45,280 bases of DNA, taken from the NCBI GenBank assembly GCA_030693325.1, contig JAUYAV010000022.1, positions 1-45,280 on the forward strand, written 5' to 3'. Below, in pieces: positions 29,417-37,304 of the stretch. The translations under genes were made by a program, and so were the position numbers. Numbering within the stretch: the stretch's first letter is position 1; every line of letters begins with the position of its first letter. Source of the DNA: a bacterium (lineage in GTDB: Bacteria > Patescibacteriota > Minisyncoccia > UBA6257 > MFKM01). The notes under the pieces are model-generated. The model was not told the origin of the DNA and made no database searches. It saw only the letters and a program-made list of their open reading frames with translations.

Positions 29417-31537
29417 ATGGATAAAAAAGATGTCAAAGAACGCATTGAACAACTTAAAAAAACGATTAATTATCACCGCTATCTTTATCATGTTTTGGAC
29501 AAACAGGAAATTTCCGATGCGGCTTTGGATTCTTTGAAAAAAGAACTTTTTGATTTGGAACAGCAATATCCCGATTTAATCACTCCGGATTCGCCCACTC
29601 AAAGAATAGAAGGGAAACCTCTTAAAGAATTTAAAAAAGTTCGGCATGAAACGCCGATGCTTTCTTTTAATGACGCTTTCTCAGAACAGGATATGAAAGA
29701 TTGGCTAGAGCGGCTAGAAAATTATTTGGGAGCAAAAATCAGCGTAAATCAGCGTAAATCAGCGTTATTTTATTGCGAACTGAAAATTGACGGCTTAGCT
29801 ATTGAATTAATTTATGAAAACGGGATTTTTATCCAAGGCGCTACCCGCGGCGATGGTCTTGTCGGCGAAGATGTAACTCAAAATCTGAAAACCATTGAAG
29901 CTATACCGCTGAAATTATCTCCCTACTGGAGATCCGCCGCAGGTGGAGAAATTAAAAATAAAGAATTAAAAATTCCTCCATATTTAGTTGTAAGAGGGGA
30001 GGTTTTTATCACAAAAAAAGAATTTGAGAAAACAAACAAAGAGCAACTCAAAAAAGGATTAGCCGAATTCGCCAACCCCCGGAATATGGCCGCCGGCTCA
30101 ATCCGCCAACTGGATTCTAAAATTACTGCCGGCCGCCACCTTGATTCCTATATTTATGATATTGTCACCGATTTGGGTCCCGCCTTCGCCGATGCTTCGG
30201 CGGGTAAACTCCAAACCCACGAAGAGAAACATCAAATCTTAAAATCGCTGGGTTTCAAAACTAATCCCGACACTAAACCCGTGAATAGTTTGGAGGAAAT
30301 TTTTTCTTTCAGGGAACATTGGGGCGAAAAAGAAAATCGCGATCGATTATCTTTTGAAATTGACGGGATTGTCGTTATTGTTAATGACAATAAAATTTTT
30401 GAAACAGCTGGAGTTATCGGGAAAGCGCCTCGGGCCGCTATCGCTTACAAATTTTCTCCCAAAGAAGCTGAGACAATTATTGAAGGCATTAAAGTGCAGA
30501 TTGGCAGAACCGGCGTTTTAACTCCAGTGGCTATTTTAAAACCGGTTGAGGTTGGGGGGACTACTATTTCTCATTCCACTCTTCATAATTTTGACGAAAT
30601 TGAAAGATTGGGAGTGAAAATCGGCGATACGGTAATTATTAGCCGAGCCGGAGATGTTATCCCTAAAGTCATTAAAGTTTTAAAAGAATTGAGAACCGGC
30701 AAAGAAAAAGAAATCAAAATTCCGGCTTATTGCCCGGCTGATGGTTCTAAAATTATTAAAGACGGCGTGGTTTATCGTTGCAGCAATCCAAGATGCGGCG
30801 GCCGTAATCAAAGATCTTTGAAACATTTTGTTTCCAGAGCCGCTTTTAATATTCAAGGTTTGGGACCAAAAATAATCAATAGATTTTTAGACGAAGGTTT
30901 AATCAGCGATGCCGCGGACATTTTCCAGTTAAAAGAAGGCGATATCTCGGTTTTGGAACGTTTCGGCGAAAAATCCGCTGAAAACATAATCTACGAGACT
31001 AAGTCTCATAGGATTATCAGTTTGCCGAGATTTATTTATGCCCTGGGAATTTTACACGTGGGCGAAGAAACAGCTTTGCTTTTGGCAAAAAAAATATCAA
31101 GTATCAAACCTCAGACATCAAAACCGACTCAAATATCAAGCATTTTAAAAAATATTTCCCTGGAGAAACTTCAGGAAATTTCGGATGTCGGGCCGAAAGT
31201 AGCTCAAAGTATTTTTGATTGGTTTCGTAATGAAAAAAATATAAAATTTTTGGCGAAGCTGGAAGAAGTCGGCGTAAATATTGAAGCGCTAAAGTTAGAA
31301 CCAAAAAGTTACAAACTCAAAGACAAAAGTTTCGTCTTAACCGGCACTTTGGAAACGATGTCCCGCGAACAAGCCAAGGGGAAAATTCGTTTGCTTGGCG
31401 GAGAAATCTCCGAATCAGTCAGTAAAAACACCGATTATCTGGTCGCCGGCGCCGAACCCGGCTCTAAACTGGAAAAAGCCAAGAAACTGGGAGTAAAAAT
31501 TATTGAAGAAAAAGAATTACTGGAAATGTTAAAATAA
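29417..31537 (+). CDS. ligA: NAD-dependent DNA ligase LigA
   Basis: This 706-residue LigA has domain Ia (NYHRYLYHVLD), the adenylation domain with catalytic Lys in CELKIDG, an OB fold, the Cys4 zinc finger (CPADGSK ... CSNPRCGGRNQRSLKH), helix-hairpin-helix repeats and a C-terminal BRCT domain (FVLTGTLETMSREQAKGKI). It seals nicks in replication and repair. Two in-frame repeat insertions are visible: ISVNQRKSA just before the active-site strand (29738-29766) and GPAFADASAG (30179-30204). Confidence 0.96.
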   Translation: MDKKDVKERIEQLKKTINYHRYLYHVLDKQEISDAALDSLKKELFDLEQQYPDLITPDSPTQRIEGKPLKEFKKVRHETPMLSFNDAFSEQDMKDWLERLENYLGAKISVNQRKSALFYCELKIDGLAIELIYENGIFIQGATRGDGLVGEDVTQNLKTIEAIPLKLSPYWRSAAGGEIKNKELKIPPYLVVRGEVFITKKEFEKTNKEQLKKGLAEFANPRNMAAGSIRQLDSKITAGRHLDSYIYDIVTDLGPAFADASAGKLQTHEEKHQILKSLGFKTNPDTKPVNSLEEIFSFREHWGEKENRDRLSFEIDGIVVIVNDNKIFETAGVIGKAPRAAIAYKFSPKEAETIIEGIKVQIGRTGVLTPVAILKPVEVGGTTISHSTLHNFDEIERLGVKIGDTVIISRAGDVIPKVIKVLKELRTGKEKEIKIPAYCPADGSKIIKDGVVYRCSNPRCGGRNQRSLKHFVSRAAFNIQGLGPKIINRFLDEGLISDAADIFQLKEGDISVLERFGEKSAENIIYETKSHRIISLPRFIYALGILHVGEETALLLAKKISSIKPQTSKPTQISSILKNISLEKLQEISDVGPKVAQSIFDWFRNEKNIKFLAKLEEVGVNIEALKLEPKSYKLKDKSFVLTGTLETMSREQAKGKIRLLGGEISESVSKNTDYLVAGAEPGSKLEKAKKLGVKIIEEKELLEMLK
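29738..29766. repeat. ATCAGCGTAA tandem repeat inside ligA
   Basis: Three ATCAGCGT(AA) units with a 10-nt period encode ISVNQRKSA, an insert relative to other LigA proteins. The same unit occurs in gatA (twice) and, reversed, in recG. Confidence 0.8.
30179..30204. repeat. CCCGCC...GGCGGG hairpin repeat inside ligA
   Basis: CCCGCCTTCGCC and the closing TTCGGCGGG form a hairpin that encodes GPAFADASAG between LigA secondary-structure elements. Confidence 0.75.
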
Positions 31538-31543
31538 CCATAT

Positions 31544-31861
31544 ATGTCTGATTTTGATAAAAAAACTTTGGAATATCTGGCGGAACTGGGACGGATAGAA
31601 TTGGCCGAATCCGAAAAATCAAAACTCCTTAAGGATTTACAGGAAATCCTTAATTATTTTCAGGAATTGGAAAAAGTAGACACTACCGATGTTGAGCCGA
31701 TGTCCGGCGGCACGTTTCAGGAAAATATTTTTAGAACCGATGAAACAAAAGAAGGAAAAAATGAAAAACTGGCTGAATTATTCCCTGAAAAAGAAAATGA
31801 TTTCTTAAAAATTCCGCCGGTATTTTCCGCCGAAGGCGGATCCGCCTCGGGCGGAGAATAA
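31544..31861 (+). CDS. gatC: Asp/Glu-tRNA amidotransferase subunit C
   Basis: This 105-residue GatC has the family pattern LEYLAELGRIELAESEKSKLLKDLQEILNYFQELEKVDTTDVEPM and DFLKIPPVF. GatC clamps GatA and GatB in the complex that converts Glu-tRNA-Gln and Asp-tRNA-Asn. The last ~10 residues (AEGGSASGGE) are encoded by two tandem GC-rich hairpins and extend the normal C-terminus. It sits 4 nt before gatA. gatB is not in the window. Confidence 0.92.
   Translation: MSDFDKKTLEYLAELGRIELAESEKSKLLKDLQEILNYFQELEKVDTTDVEPMSGGTFQENIFRTDETKEGKNEKLAELFPEKENDFLKIPPVFSAEGGSASGGE
31826..31855. repeat. Tandem TCCGCC-GGCGGA hairpins at the end of gatC
   Basis: TCCGCC-GAA-GGCGGA and TCCGCC-TCG-GGCGGA are perfect and adjacent. 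They supply the last codons of gatC before the stop. Confidence 0.8.
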
Positions 31862-31865
31862 GAAT

Positions 31866-33365
31866 ATGGATTTTAAAAATCTCACAATTAAAAATTTTCA
31901 CGAGGGGCTGATAAAAAAAGAATTTTCCGCCGTGGAAATCACTGAATTTTTTTTTGATTACATCAAAGAAAAAGATGAAAAGATTAAAGCTTATTTAAGT
32001 TTGGGAAAAGAAAACGCCTTAAACCAGGCAAAACAAGCGGATTTATCTTTGAGCGAAGGAAAAAATCCCGGAGTTTTAGCCGGCGTTCCCTTGGCGATTA
32101 AAGATAATATTTTGATTGAAGGCCGGCCATGTACCGCGGCTTCAAAAATTTTGGAAAATTATCAAGCCGCTTACGACGCCACTGTTATCAAAAAATTAAA
32201 AACAGCCGGTTCGGTTTTTCTCGGCAAAACCAATCTTGATGAATTCGCTATGGGCTCTTCAACTGAAAACTCGGCTTTCCAAATAACTCGCAATCCCGCT
32301 GATTTGGAAAAAGTGCCCGGCGGTTCTTCCGGCGGCTCGGCCGCTGCCGTGGCTTCGGGTATGGCTATTGCCGCTTTGGGCTCTGATACAGGTGGTTCTA
32401 TCCGCCAACCGGCCAGTTTCTGCGGGGTGGTGGGTTTAAAACCAACTTATGGCGCGGTTTCGCGATATGGGCTAATTGCCATGGCTTCCAGTTTGGACCA
32501 GATCGGGCCCATCACCAAAACTGTGGAAGACGCGGAAATTTTATTTGACGCCATCAAAGGAAAAGACCCAATGGATTCAACTTCGGTTGAGTTTAAACTC
32601 AAAACTCAAAACTCAAAACTCAAAACCTTAACCATTGGTTTGCCGGAAGAATATTTTATTAAAGGGTTGGACAAAAAAACTACCAAAGCCATTGACGGAG
32701 TAATCAAAAATTTAGAAGGCCAAGGTTTTAAATTCAAAAAAATCAGTTTGCCTCACACTAAATACGCTCTTTCCTGTTATTACATTATTATGCCGGCTGA
32801 GGCCAGCACGAATTTGGCAAGATATGACGGCATCAGATATTCGCGATTAAATAATATCAGCATAAATCAGCGTGGTAATCAGCATAAATCAGCGTTGAAT
32901 AATATTTATTTCAACCAGCGGAGCGGGGGATTCGGGAAAGAAGTTAAACGAAGAATCATTTTAGGGACTTTTGTTTTGTCCAGCGGCTATTATGATTCCT
33001 ATTATCTCAAAGCCCAGAAAGTCAGAAGATTGATAAAAGAAGATTTTGACAAAGCATTTGAAGAAGTTGATGTTATTTTAACGCCGGTTTCGCCGACTCC
33101 GGCTTTTAAAATCGGCGAGAAAACCGATAATCCTTTAGAAATGTATCTTTCCGACATTTTCACCATTCCTGTCAACCTTGCCGGTTTGCCGGCAATTTCT
33201 ATCCCAGCGCGGATAAACGCGGATAAATGCGGATTAAATATCAGCATAAATCAGCGTGGTAATCAGCATAAATCAGCGCTACCTATAGGATTTCAGCTTA
33301 TCGGCAAACATTTCCGAGAAACGGATATTCTGGAAATAGGAAAATTATACGAAAAAAGTTTATAA
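31866..33365 (+). CDS. gatA: Asp/Glu-tRNA amidotransferase subunit A
   Basis: This 499-residue amidase has the Ser-cisSer-Lys triad in AIKDNI, GGSSGGSAAAVASG and GSDTGGSIRQPASF. It releases ammonia from glutamine for tRNA-dependent amidation. The catalytic domain is intact. Three repeat-derived inserts interrupt surface loops: KTQNSKLKT (ACTCAAA repeat), NISINQRGNQHKSA at ~330 and a second identical copy near the C-terminus preceded by RINADKCGL. They lie where homologues have short loops, so the enzyme is probably functional. Confidence 0.95.
   Translation: MDFKNLTIKNFHEGLIKKEFSAVEITEFFFDYIKEKDEKIKAYLSLGKENALNQAKQADLSLSEGKNPGVLAGVPLAIKDNILIEGRPCTAASKILENYQAAYDATVIKKLKTAGSVFLGKTNLDEFAMGSSTENSAFQITRNPADLEKVPGGSSGGSAAAVASGMAIAALGSDTGGSIRQPASFCGVVGLKPTYGAVSRYGLIAMASSLDQIGPITKTVEDAEILFDAIKGKDPMDSTSVEFKLKTQNSKLKTLTIGLPEEYFIKGLDKKTTKAIDGVIKNLEGQGFKFKKISLPHTKYALSCYYIIMPAEASTNLARYDGIRYSRLNNISINQRGNQHKSALNNIYFNQRSGGFGKEVKRRIILGTFVLSSGYYDSYYLKAQKVRRLIKEDFDKAFEEVDVILTPVSPTPAFKIGEKTDNPLEMYLSDIFTIPVNLAGLPAISIPARINADKCGLNISINQRGNQHKSALPIGFQLIGKHFRETDILEIGKLYEKSL
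32853..32894. repeat. 42-nt ATCAGC repeat in gatA, copy A
   Basis: Contains four ATCAGC(A/G)T units and encodes NISINQRGNQHKSA. It is identical base for base to 33237-33278 and is in the same frame. Confidence 0.9.
33207..33278. repeat. GCGGATAAA and ATCAGC repeats in gatA, copy B
   Basis: GCGGATAAAC-type units (33207-33234) run into a second exact copy of the 42-nt block (33237-33278). Together they insert ~24 codons between LAGLPAISIPA and PIGFQLIGK. Confidence 0.9.
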
Positions 33366-33377
33366 TTCTTAATAAGA

Positions 33378-33905
33378 ATGGATACCATTATCAACTATCT
33401 TCTTAATTTCAGAAATTCAACAATTGATTTTTTCATGCCTTATTTCGGATGGATTAAATTTATTTCTCTGATAATTTCCGGTCTTTTGCTTTGGGGAATT
33501 ATTTATTGCGTAAAAAAGTTGTCTTTTTTTAATTCAAAAATTGAGCAGTATATGGATATTTTGAGAATAGGGGATTTGTCAAAACACCGGTCAATAAGGG
33601 GCTGGCAGCAAATCCAAAAAAGACTGCAGGCAGGCGACGAAGAAAATTTTAAACTGGCCATTACCGAAGCCGATAGAATTCTTGATGAACTGCTGAAAAT
33701 CAGCGGCTATCAAGGTAAAAATATGGATGAGCGTTTAGGACAAATCACCCAAGCCCAGCTTTTCAACATCAGCGATGCTTGGTCAGCCCATAAAATCAAA
33801 CAAAGGATTCTTAAAGAAGAAGATTTCCACATCAACAAACAAGAAGCCGAATTGATTATCAATATCTACAAAAAATCTTTCCAGGAATTAGAGTTGATTG
33901 ACTGA
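33378..33905 (+). CDS. Membrane-anchored protein of unknown function (175 aa)
   Basis: One transmembrane helix (~24-46, FISLIISGLLLWGIIYCV) is followed by a cytosolic-type helical domain (~60-175) with RSIRGWQQIQKRLQAGDEENFKLAITEADRILDELL. The pattern W..I..RL..GDE...KLAI.EAD..LD..L looks conserved-family-like, but I cannot name a function. It follows gatA by 12 nt, so it may share its transcript. Confidence 0.6.
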   Translation: MDTIINYLLNFRNSTIDFFMPYFGWIKFISLIISGLLLWGIIYCVKKLSFFNSKIEQYMDILRIGDLSKHRSIRGWQQIQKRLQAGDEENFKLAITEADRILDELLKISGYQGKNMDERLGQITQAQLFNISDAWSAHKIKQRILKEEDFHINKQEAELIINIYKKSFQELELID

Positions 33906-33914
33906 GGGTTAATA

Positions 33915-34057
33915 GGACTTCCGCAATTGCCTTTCAGAACCAGAATAATTTTGCTCCAGCGGCAAAATTTTCTTTTCCCTCGGCGCTGAAATTCGTCTGC
34001 GGCGAAACCAAGCTTTCAGCGCCTGCGGGATATTCTTCAAGGCAACGGCGGAAGTCC
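33915..34057. repeat. 143-nt nested palindromic element
   Basis: GGACTTCCGCAATTGCCTT (33915-33933) pairs with AAGGCAACGGCGGAAGTCC (34039-34057) with two mismatches. Inside are a hairpin AATTTTGC/GCAAAATT (33947-33969) and a stem GGCGCTGAAA/TTTCAGCGCC (33982-34023). This multi-stem layout could be a MITE-like element or a structured RNA. It has no ORF. It lies between the unknown membrane protein and tRNA-Asp. Confidence 0.7.
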
Positions 34058-34103
34058 AGAGTGGTGGTTTGAAAAATTTGCGCGGTGGACGGGATTGATA
34101 AGC

Positions 34104-34181
34104 TGGCGGGCCGGACGGGATTTGAACCCGTGATTTTCTCCGTGACAGGGAGACGACCACTCCAGGCTGGTCCGCCGGCCC
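34104..34181 (-). tRNA. tRNA-Asp(GTC)
   Basis: Acceptor GGGCCGG/CCGGCCC, anticodon stem TCTCC/GGAGA around CTGTCAC (anticodon GTC), T-arm ACGGG-TTCAAAT-CCCGT, discriminator G73 and encoded CCA (34104-34106). It lies 21 nt downstream of the LAGLIDADG gene on the same strand. Confidence 0.95.
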
Positions 34182-34202
34182 ATTAATTTATTAGTTTTTA
34201 GT

Positions 34203-34871
34203 TTAAGCTAATTTGAAATATTTTTCAAATATCTTCTTTTTGCGCGAAAGATATAAGTTGTTTTCAACATCCTTATACAAAAATTTATATAAGGATAAAC
34301 TATCGTTTACAGAAAAACACAATCTATATCCTTTGTTATAGTAAAAAGTTCCGCCAGAAATATCGCTGAGTTTTTTAAGTTTGGCATGCAATGCTTTAAG
34401 AAAATTTTTGCTACCGGACGTAAAACCAGATAAAATCGTGGTTGTATTTTTATTATTTCTATCCGCCCTGATGTATTTAGCAATAGTCGCATTGCCGTCT
34501 CCGTCAAAATATCCTCTTGTAAAATGAGAAAAATATTTATCAGGAACAAAAGGTAATTTTATAGTTTTGCTTTTGTTTGGCGTTAAACCAATTTGCGATA
34601 AATCATTAAATATTGATTTGCTTCCGATTTGTAGCCGATAAATAGTATTCCATTTGACGTTTCTTTTTCTTGCGGTAATCTTATGATTTGAGCCAAGTAA
34701 TCTTTTAATCTTTCCCAATATATCTTTATCGGTAATTTGAAATTCAATAAAATGCGCGCCTCTTTTATTTTTTATCATATTTCCATCCGCGGCAAAAAAT
34801 CCTAAAACATAAGCCATTTCCGGCGTCCAATTTTTAAAGAAATCTTCGTTTTTTGTTTTTAAAATCGGCAT
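34203..34871 (-). CDS. LAGLIDADG homing endonuclease
   Basis: This 222-residue protein has two LAGLIDADG motifs: VLGFFAADGN (~22-31, Asp29) and TRGYFDGDGN (~117-126), each closing a half-domain of the monomeric homing endonuclease fold. The segment FIEFQITDKDILGKIKRLLGSNHKI is typical of the first repeat. It is free-standing: no intron or intein borders are visible. The start codon is 9 nt after tRNA-Met and the stop 21 nt before tRNA-Asp, all on one strand, so it is probably transcribed with the tRNAs. Its target may be a tRNA locus. Confidence 0.9.
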   Translation of the reverse strand: MPILKTKNEDFFKNWTPEMAYVLGFFAADGNMIKNKRGAHFIEFQITDKDILGKIKRLLGSNHKITARKRNVKWNTIYRLQIGSKSIFNDLSQIGLTPNKSKTIKLPFVPDKYFSHFTRGYFDGDGNATIAKYIRADRNNKNTTTILSGFTSGSKNFLKALHAKLKKLSDISGGTFYYNKGYRLCFSVNDSLSLYKFLYKDVENNLYLSRKKKIFEKYFKLA

Positions 34872-34880
34872 TACGAAGTG

Positions 34881-34954
34881 TAGCAGGGGTGGGGATCGAA
34901 CCCACGACCTTAGCGTTATGAATGCTATGCTCTAACCAACTGAGCTACCCTGCC
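34881..34954 (-). tRNA. tRNA-Met(CAT), elongator type (or tRNA-Ile2)
   Basis: Acceptor GGCAGGG/CCCTGCT (one G-T pair), D-arm GCTC...GAGC, anticodon loop TTCATAA, T-arm GTGGG-TTCGATC-CCCAC, discriminator A. CCA not encoded. The last pair of the anticodon stem is A-C mismatched. A CAT anticodon could also be a lysidine-modified tRNA-Ile. Confidence 0.9.
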
Positions 34955-34963
34955 GCAAAACTG

Positions 34964-35035
34964 TTGCGGGGGCGGGAGTTGAACCCGCTTCTGGAGATTA
35001 TGAGCCTCCCGAGGTAACCGTTCCTCTACCCCGCG
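34964..35035 (-). tRNA. Initiator tRNA-fMet(CAT)
   Basis: Acceptor CGCGGGG/CCCCGCA leaves the C1-A72 mismatch that marks bacterial initiators, and the D-stem has the A11-U24 pair. Anticodon loop CTCATAA. The anticodon stem is GGAGG/TCTCC, so the usual three consecutive G-C pairs are not present. CCA not encoded. Confidence 0.9.
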
Positions 35036-35049
35036 GAAATATGATAATA

Positions 35050-35055
35050 TATAAT
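35050..35055 (+). promoter_or_regulatory. -10 box (TATAAT), leaderless start for pheS
   Basis: TATAAT ends 7 nt before the ATG at 35063. It sits in the short gap to the divergent tRNA-fMet gene. Confidence 0.6.
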
Positions 35056-35062
35056 TAAAAAA

Positions 35063-36220
35063 ATGTCTACCAAAAAAAGAATTTTAACGATTAATGAAAC
35101 GGAAACGCCGGCGATTATTTCGCGGCTTCGGGATAAAACGGATTTTAAAAGTTTGCGGATAAAACAACTTTTGGCTTTGACTGATTTAACCAGAACCGAA
35201 AATTCTCCTATAAAATTCTTAATTGACGCCATTATTAAGATGCGCCGGTTTGTTGATTTTGACATCATTAATGTTCCCGAAATTGTCAGCGCCAGAAATA
35301 ATTTTGATTTATTAAATACTCCGCCGGACCACCCCAGCCGTCGGGAAACTGATACTTATTATGCGGAAAAAGATTGGGTTTTACGCACTCACACCACGGT
35401 AATGTGGCCTTATTATTTTTTCAAAGAAAACATGGAAAAATTGGAAACTGAAGGCGAAATCGGCGCTTTGTGTTACGGCAAGGTTTACCGCAAAGATGAA
35501 ATCGACCGTTCCCATTACCCGGTTTTTCATCAGATAGACGGTTTGTATATTTGCCGGAAAGATAAAAAAATAATCGGCATTCCGGAATTAACCGAAGTCC
35601 TGGTTGATATCGCCAAAAATATTTACGGGGACGACGTTGAATACCAGATTTCCGAAGATATTTTTCCTTTCACAAATCCCAGTATTCAGGTGGCGATTAA
35701 GGGCAAAGGGAACGGCCAATGGCTTGAGGTTCTGGGCGCCGGCGTTGTTCACACGCAGGTTTTGAAAAATTTGGGCATTGACCCCGAAGTTTACAACGGC
35801 TGGGCCTTCGGTTTCGGTTTGGAGAGATTAGCAATGATAAAAATGGAAATTTCCGATATCCGGATTTTCTGGTCAATTGACAAAAGAATTACCAGCCAAT
35901 TCAAAGATTTAAACAGCATCTTTCACGAAATCAGCAAATATCCGATGACTTATCGCGACATTTCTTTTGTGGTTGGTAAAAATACCAGTTTAAATAATTA
36001 TTACGAAATTATCCGGGGTTGCGCCGGCGATTTAGTTGAGGAAGTTTCTTTGCTGGATAAATATGAAAATAAAGAAAAATTCGGCGAAAACAAAATCAGC
36101 TACACTTTTCACATCGTATATCGTTCCAATGAAAGGACACTGACCAATAATGAAGTGGATAAAATTCACCGGCAAATTATAGACCGCACTAAACAGGAAT
36201 TAAATGCAGTCGTGCGCTAA
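35063..36220 (+). CDS. pheS: Single-chain phenylalanyl-tRNA synthetase (PheS catalytic domain fused to FDX-ACB)
   Basis: This 385-residue class II synthetase has motif 2 (GKVYRKDEIDRSHYPVFHQID), the Phe-pocket region and motif 3 (GWAFGFGLERLAMIKM). Residues ~293-385 (YPMTYRDISFVVG ... YRSNERTLTNNEVDKIHRQI) form an FDX-ACB anticodon-binding domain, which in ordinary bacteria ends the PheT subunit. The N-terminal coiled coil of bacterial PheS is missing. The layout resembles mitochondrial monomeric PheRS. No pheT follows. Whether a separate pheT exists elsewhere is unknown. Confidence 0.92.
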   Translation: MSTKKRILTINETETPAIISRLRDKTDFKSLRIKQLLALTDLTRTENSPIKFLIDAIIKMRRFVDFDIINVPEIVSARNNFDLLNTPPDHPSRRETDTYYAEKDWVLRTHTTVMWPYYFFKENMEKLETEGEIGALCYGKVYRKDEIDRSHYPVFHQIDGLYICRKDKKIIGIPELTEVLVDIAKNIYGDDVEYQISEDIFPFTNPSIQVAIKGKGNGQWLEVLGAGVVHTQVLKNLGIDPEVYNGWAFGFGLERLAMIKMEISDIRIFWSIDKRITSQFKDLNSIFHEISKYPMTYRDISFVVGKNTSLNNYYEIIRGCAGDLVEEVSLLDKYENKEKFGENKISYTFHIVYRSNERTLTNNEVDKIHRQIIDRTKQELNAVVR

Positions 36221-36243
36221 AATTTGAAAGAAGAAAATATCTT

Positions 36244-37296
36244 ATGGTTTCAAAAAAAATTAAATTGCCCAAACTCGGAAAAATTCCTCCCGAATTTTTT
36301 AACAAATTTATCTACCCTAAGTTAGGTCATCGTGATTTATCGGTTATCGTGAAACCTCAGCACGGAGTTGATTTCGGAGTAGTTGATTTAGGCGCTAAAG
36401 TTTTGGTTTTGTCCACCGACCCATTTTATATCGCCAAAGAATTGGGTATAGAAAAAGCCGCTTGGTTCGCCGTCCATATCATTGCCAGCGATGTTGCGGT
36501 TAGCGGAATAAAACCAAGATATCTTTCCGTTGACCTTAATCTGCCGCCGGAAATAACAGAAAATGAACTTGTCCGGTTATGGAATACCGTGGACAGCGAA
36601 TGCAAAAAACTCGGCATTAATGTTGTCACCGGCCATACTGCCAGATATGCCGGCTGTAATTATCCGATGGTCGGTGGGGCAACGATATTCGGCATTGATA
36701 AAAAAGAAAAACTGATAATACCAAAGTCAAAGCCCGGCGATGTCATTATAGTTTCTAAAGGTCCTGCTATTGAAACTACCGGTTTGATGTCTGCTTATTT
36801 CCCAAAATTTTTGGAAGAAAAATACGGCAAAAGTTTTGTTAAAAAAGCCCAGGATATTTATTATCAGATGTCTACGGTAGAAGATGCGTTAGTGACGGCT
36901 TCGGTTGGTGGAGTAACCGCCATGCACGATGCCACTGAATGCGGTGTTTTGGGCGGTCTCTACGAAATGGCGATTCACAGCAAAGTAGGAATGAATATTT
37001 ATTTAGATAAAATGATTTTACAAGATGAGGTAAAAAAAACTTGTGAATGTTTTGGTATAGATCCATATAGAGCAATAAGCGAGGGCACCTTGTTGGCGAC
37101 CGCGAACAAAAATAAAGCCCTAAAAATTATTAATGCATTAAAAAATAAAGGTATTCCCGCAAGTATCGCCGGAGAGGTAACGCCTAAAAAAGATGGAATT
37201 TACGTCTTTGAAAAAAATAAAAAATATAAGTTAGAGCACCCCAGAATAGATCCTTTTTGGGGTAAATTTGAAGAATATCTTAAGAAATCGAATTAA
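36244..37296 (+). CDS. PurM/HypE-like (AIR synthase-related) ATP-binding protein
   Basis: This 350-residue protein of the PurM superfamily has the N-terminal domain with GVDFGVVDLG and LSTDPF, ASDVAVSGIKPRYL and GHTARYAG, and the C-terminal domain with MHDATECGVLGGLYEMA and ISEGTLL. The order matches HypE-like proteins, which activate a carboxamide or phosphate group with ATP. No hydrogenase or other hyp gene is in the window and the C-terminal Cys of HypE is absent, so the substrate is unknown. It follows pheS by 23 nt. Confidence 0.8.
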   Translation: MVSKKIKLPKLGKIPPEFFNKFIYPKLGHRDLSVIVKPQHGVDFGVVDLGAKVLVLSTDPFYIAKELGIEKAAWFAVHIIASDVAVSGIKPRYLSVDLNLPPEITENELVRLWNTVDSECKKLGINVVTGHTARYAGCNYPMVGGATIFGIDKKEKLIIPKSKPGDVIIVSKGPAIETTGLMSAYFPKFLEEKYGKSFVKKAQDIYYQMSTVEDALVTASVGGVTAMHDATECGVLGGLYEMAIHSKVGMNIYLDKMILQDEVKKTCECFGIDPYRAISEGTLLATANKNKALKIINALKNKGIPASIAGEVTPKKDGIYVFEKNKKYKLEHPRIDPFWGKFEEYLKKSN

Positions 37297-37304
37297 AATT
37301 TTAT

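Noticed and set aside
33909-34160. 83-codon minus-strand open frame
   Set aside because: It overlaps most of tRNA-Asp and the nested palindrome and has an arginine/proline-rich composition typical of a translated structured region.
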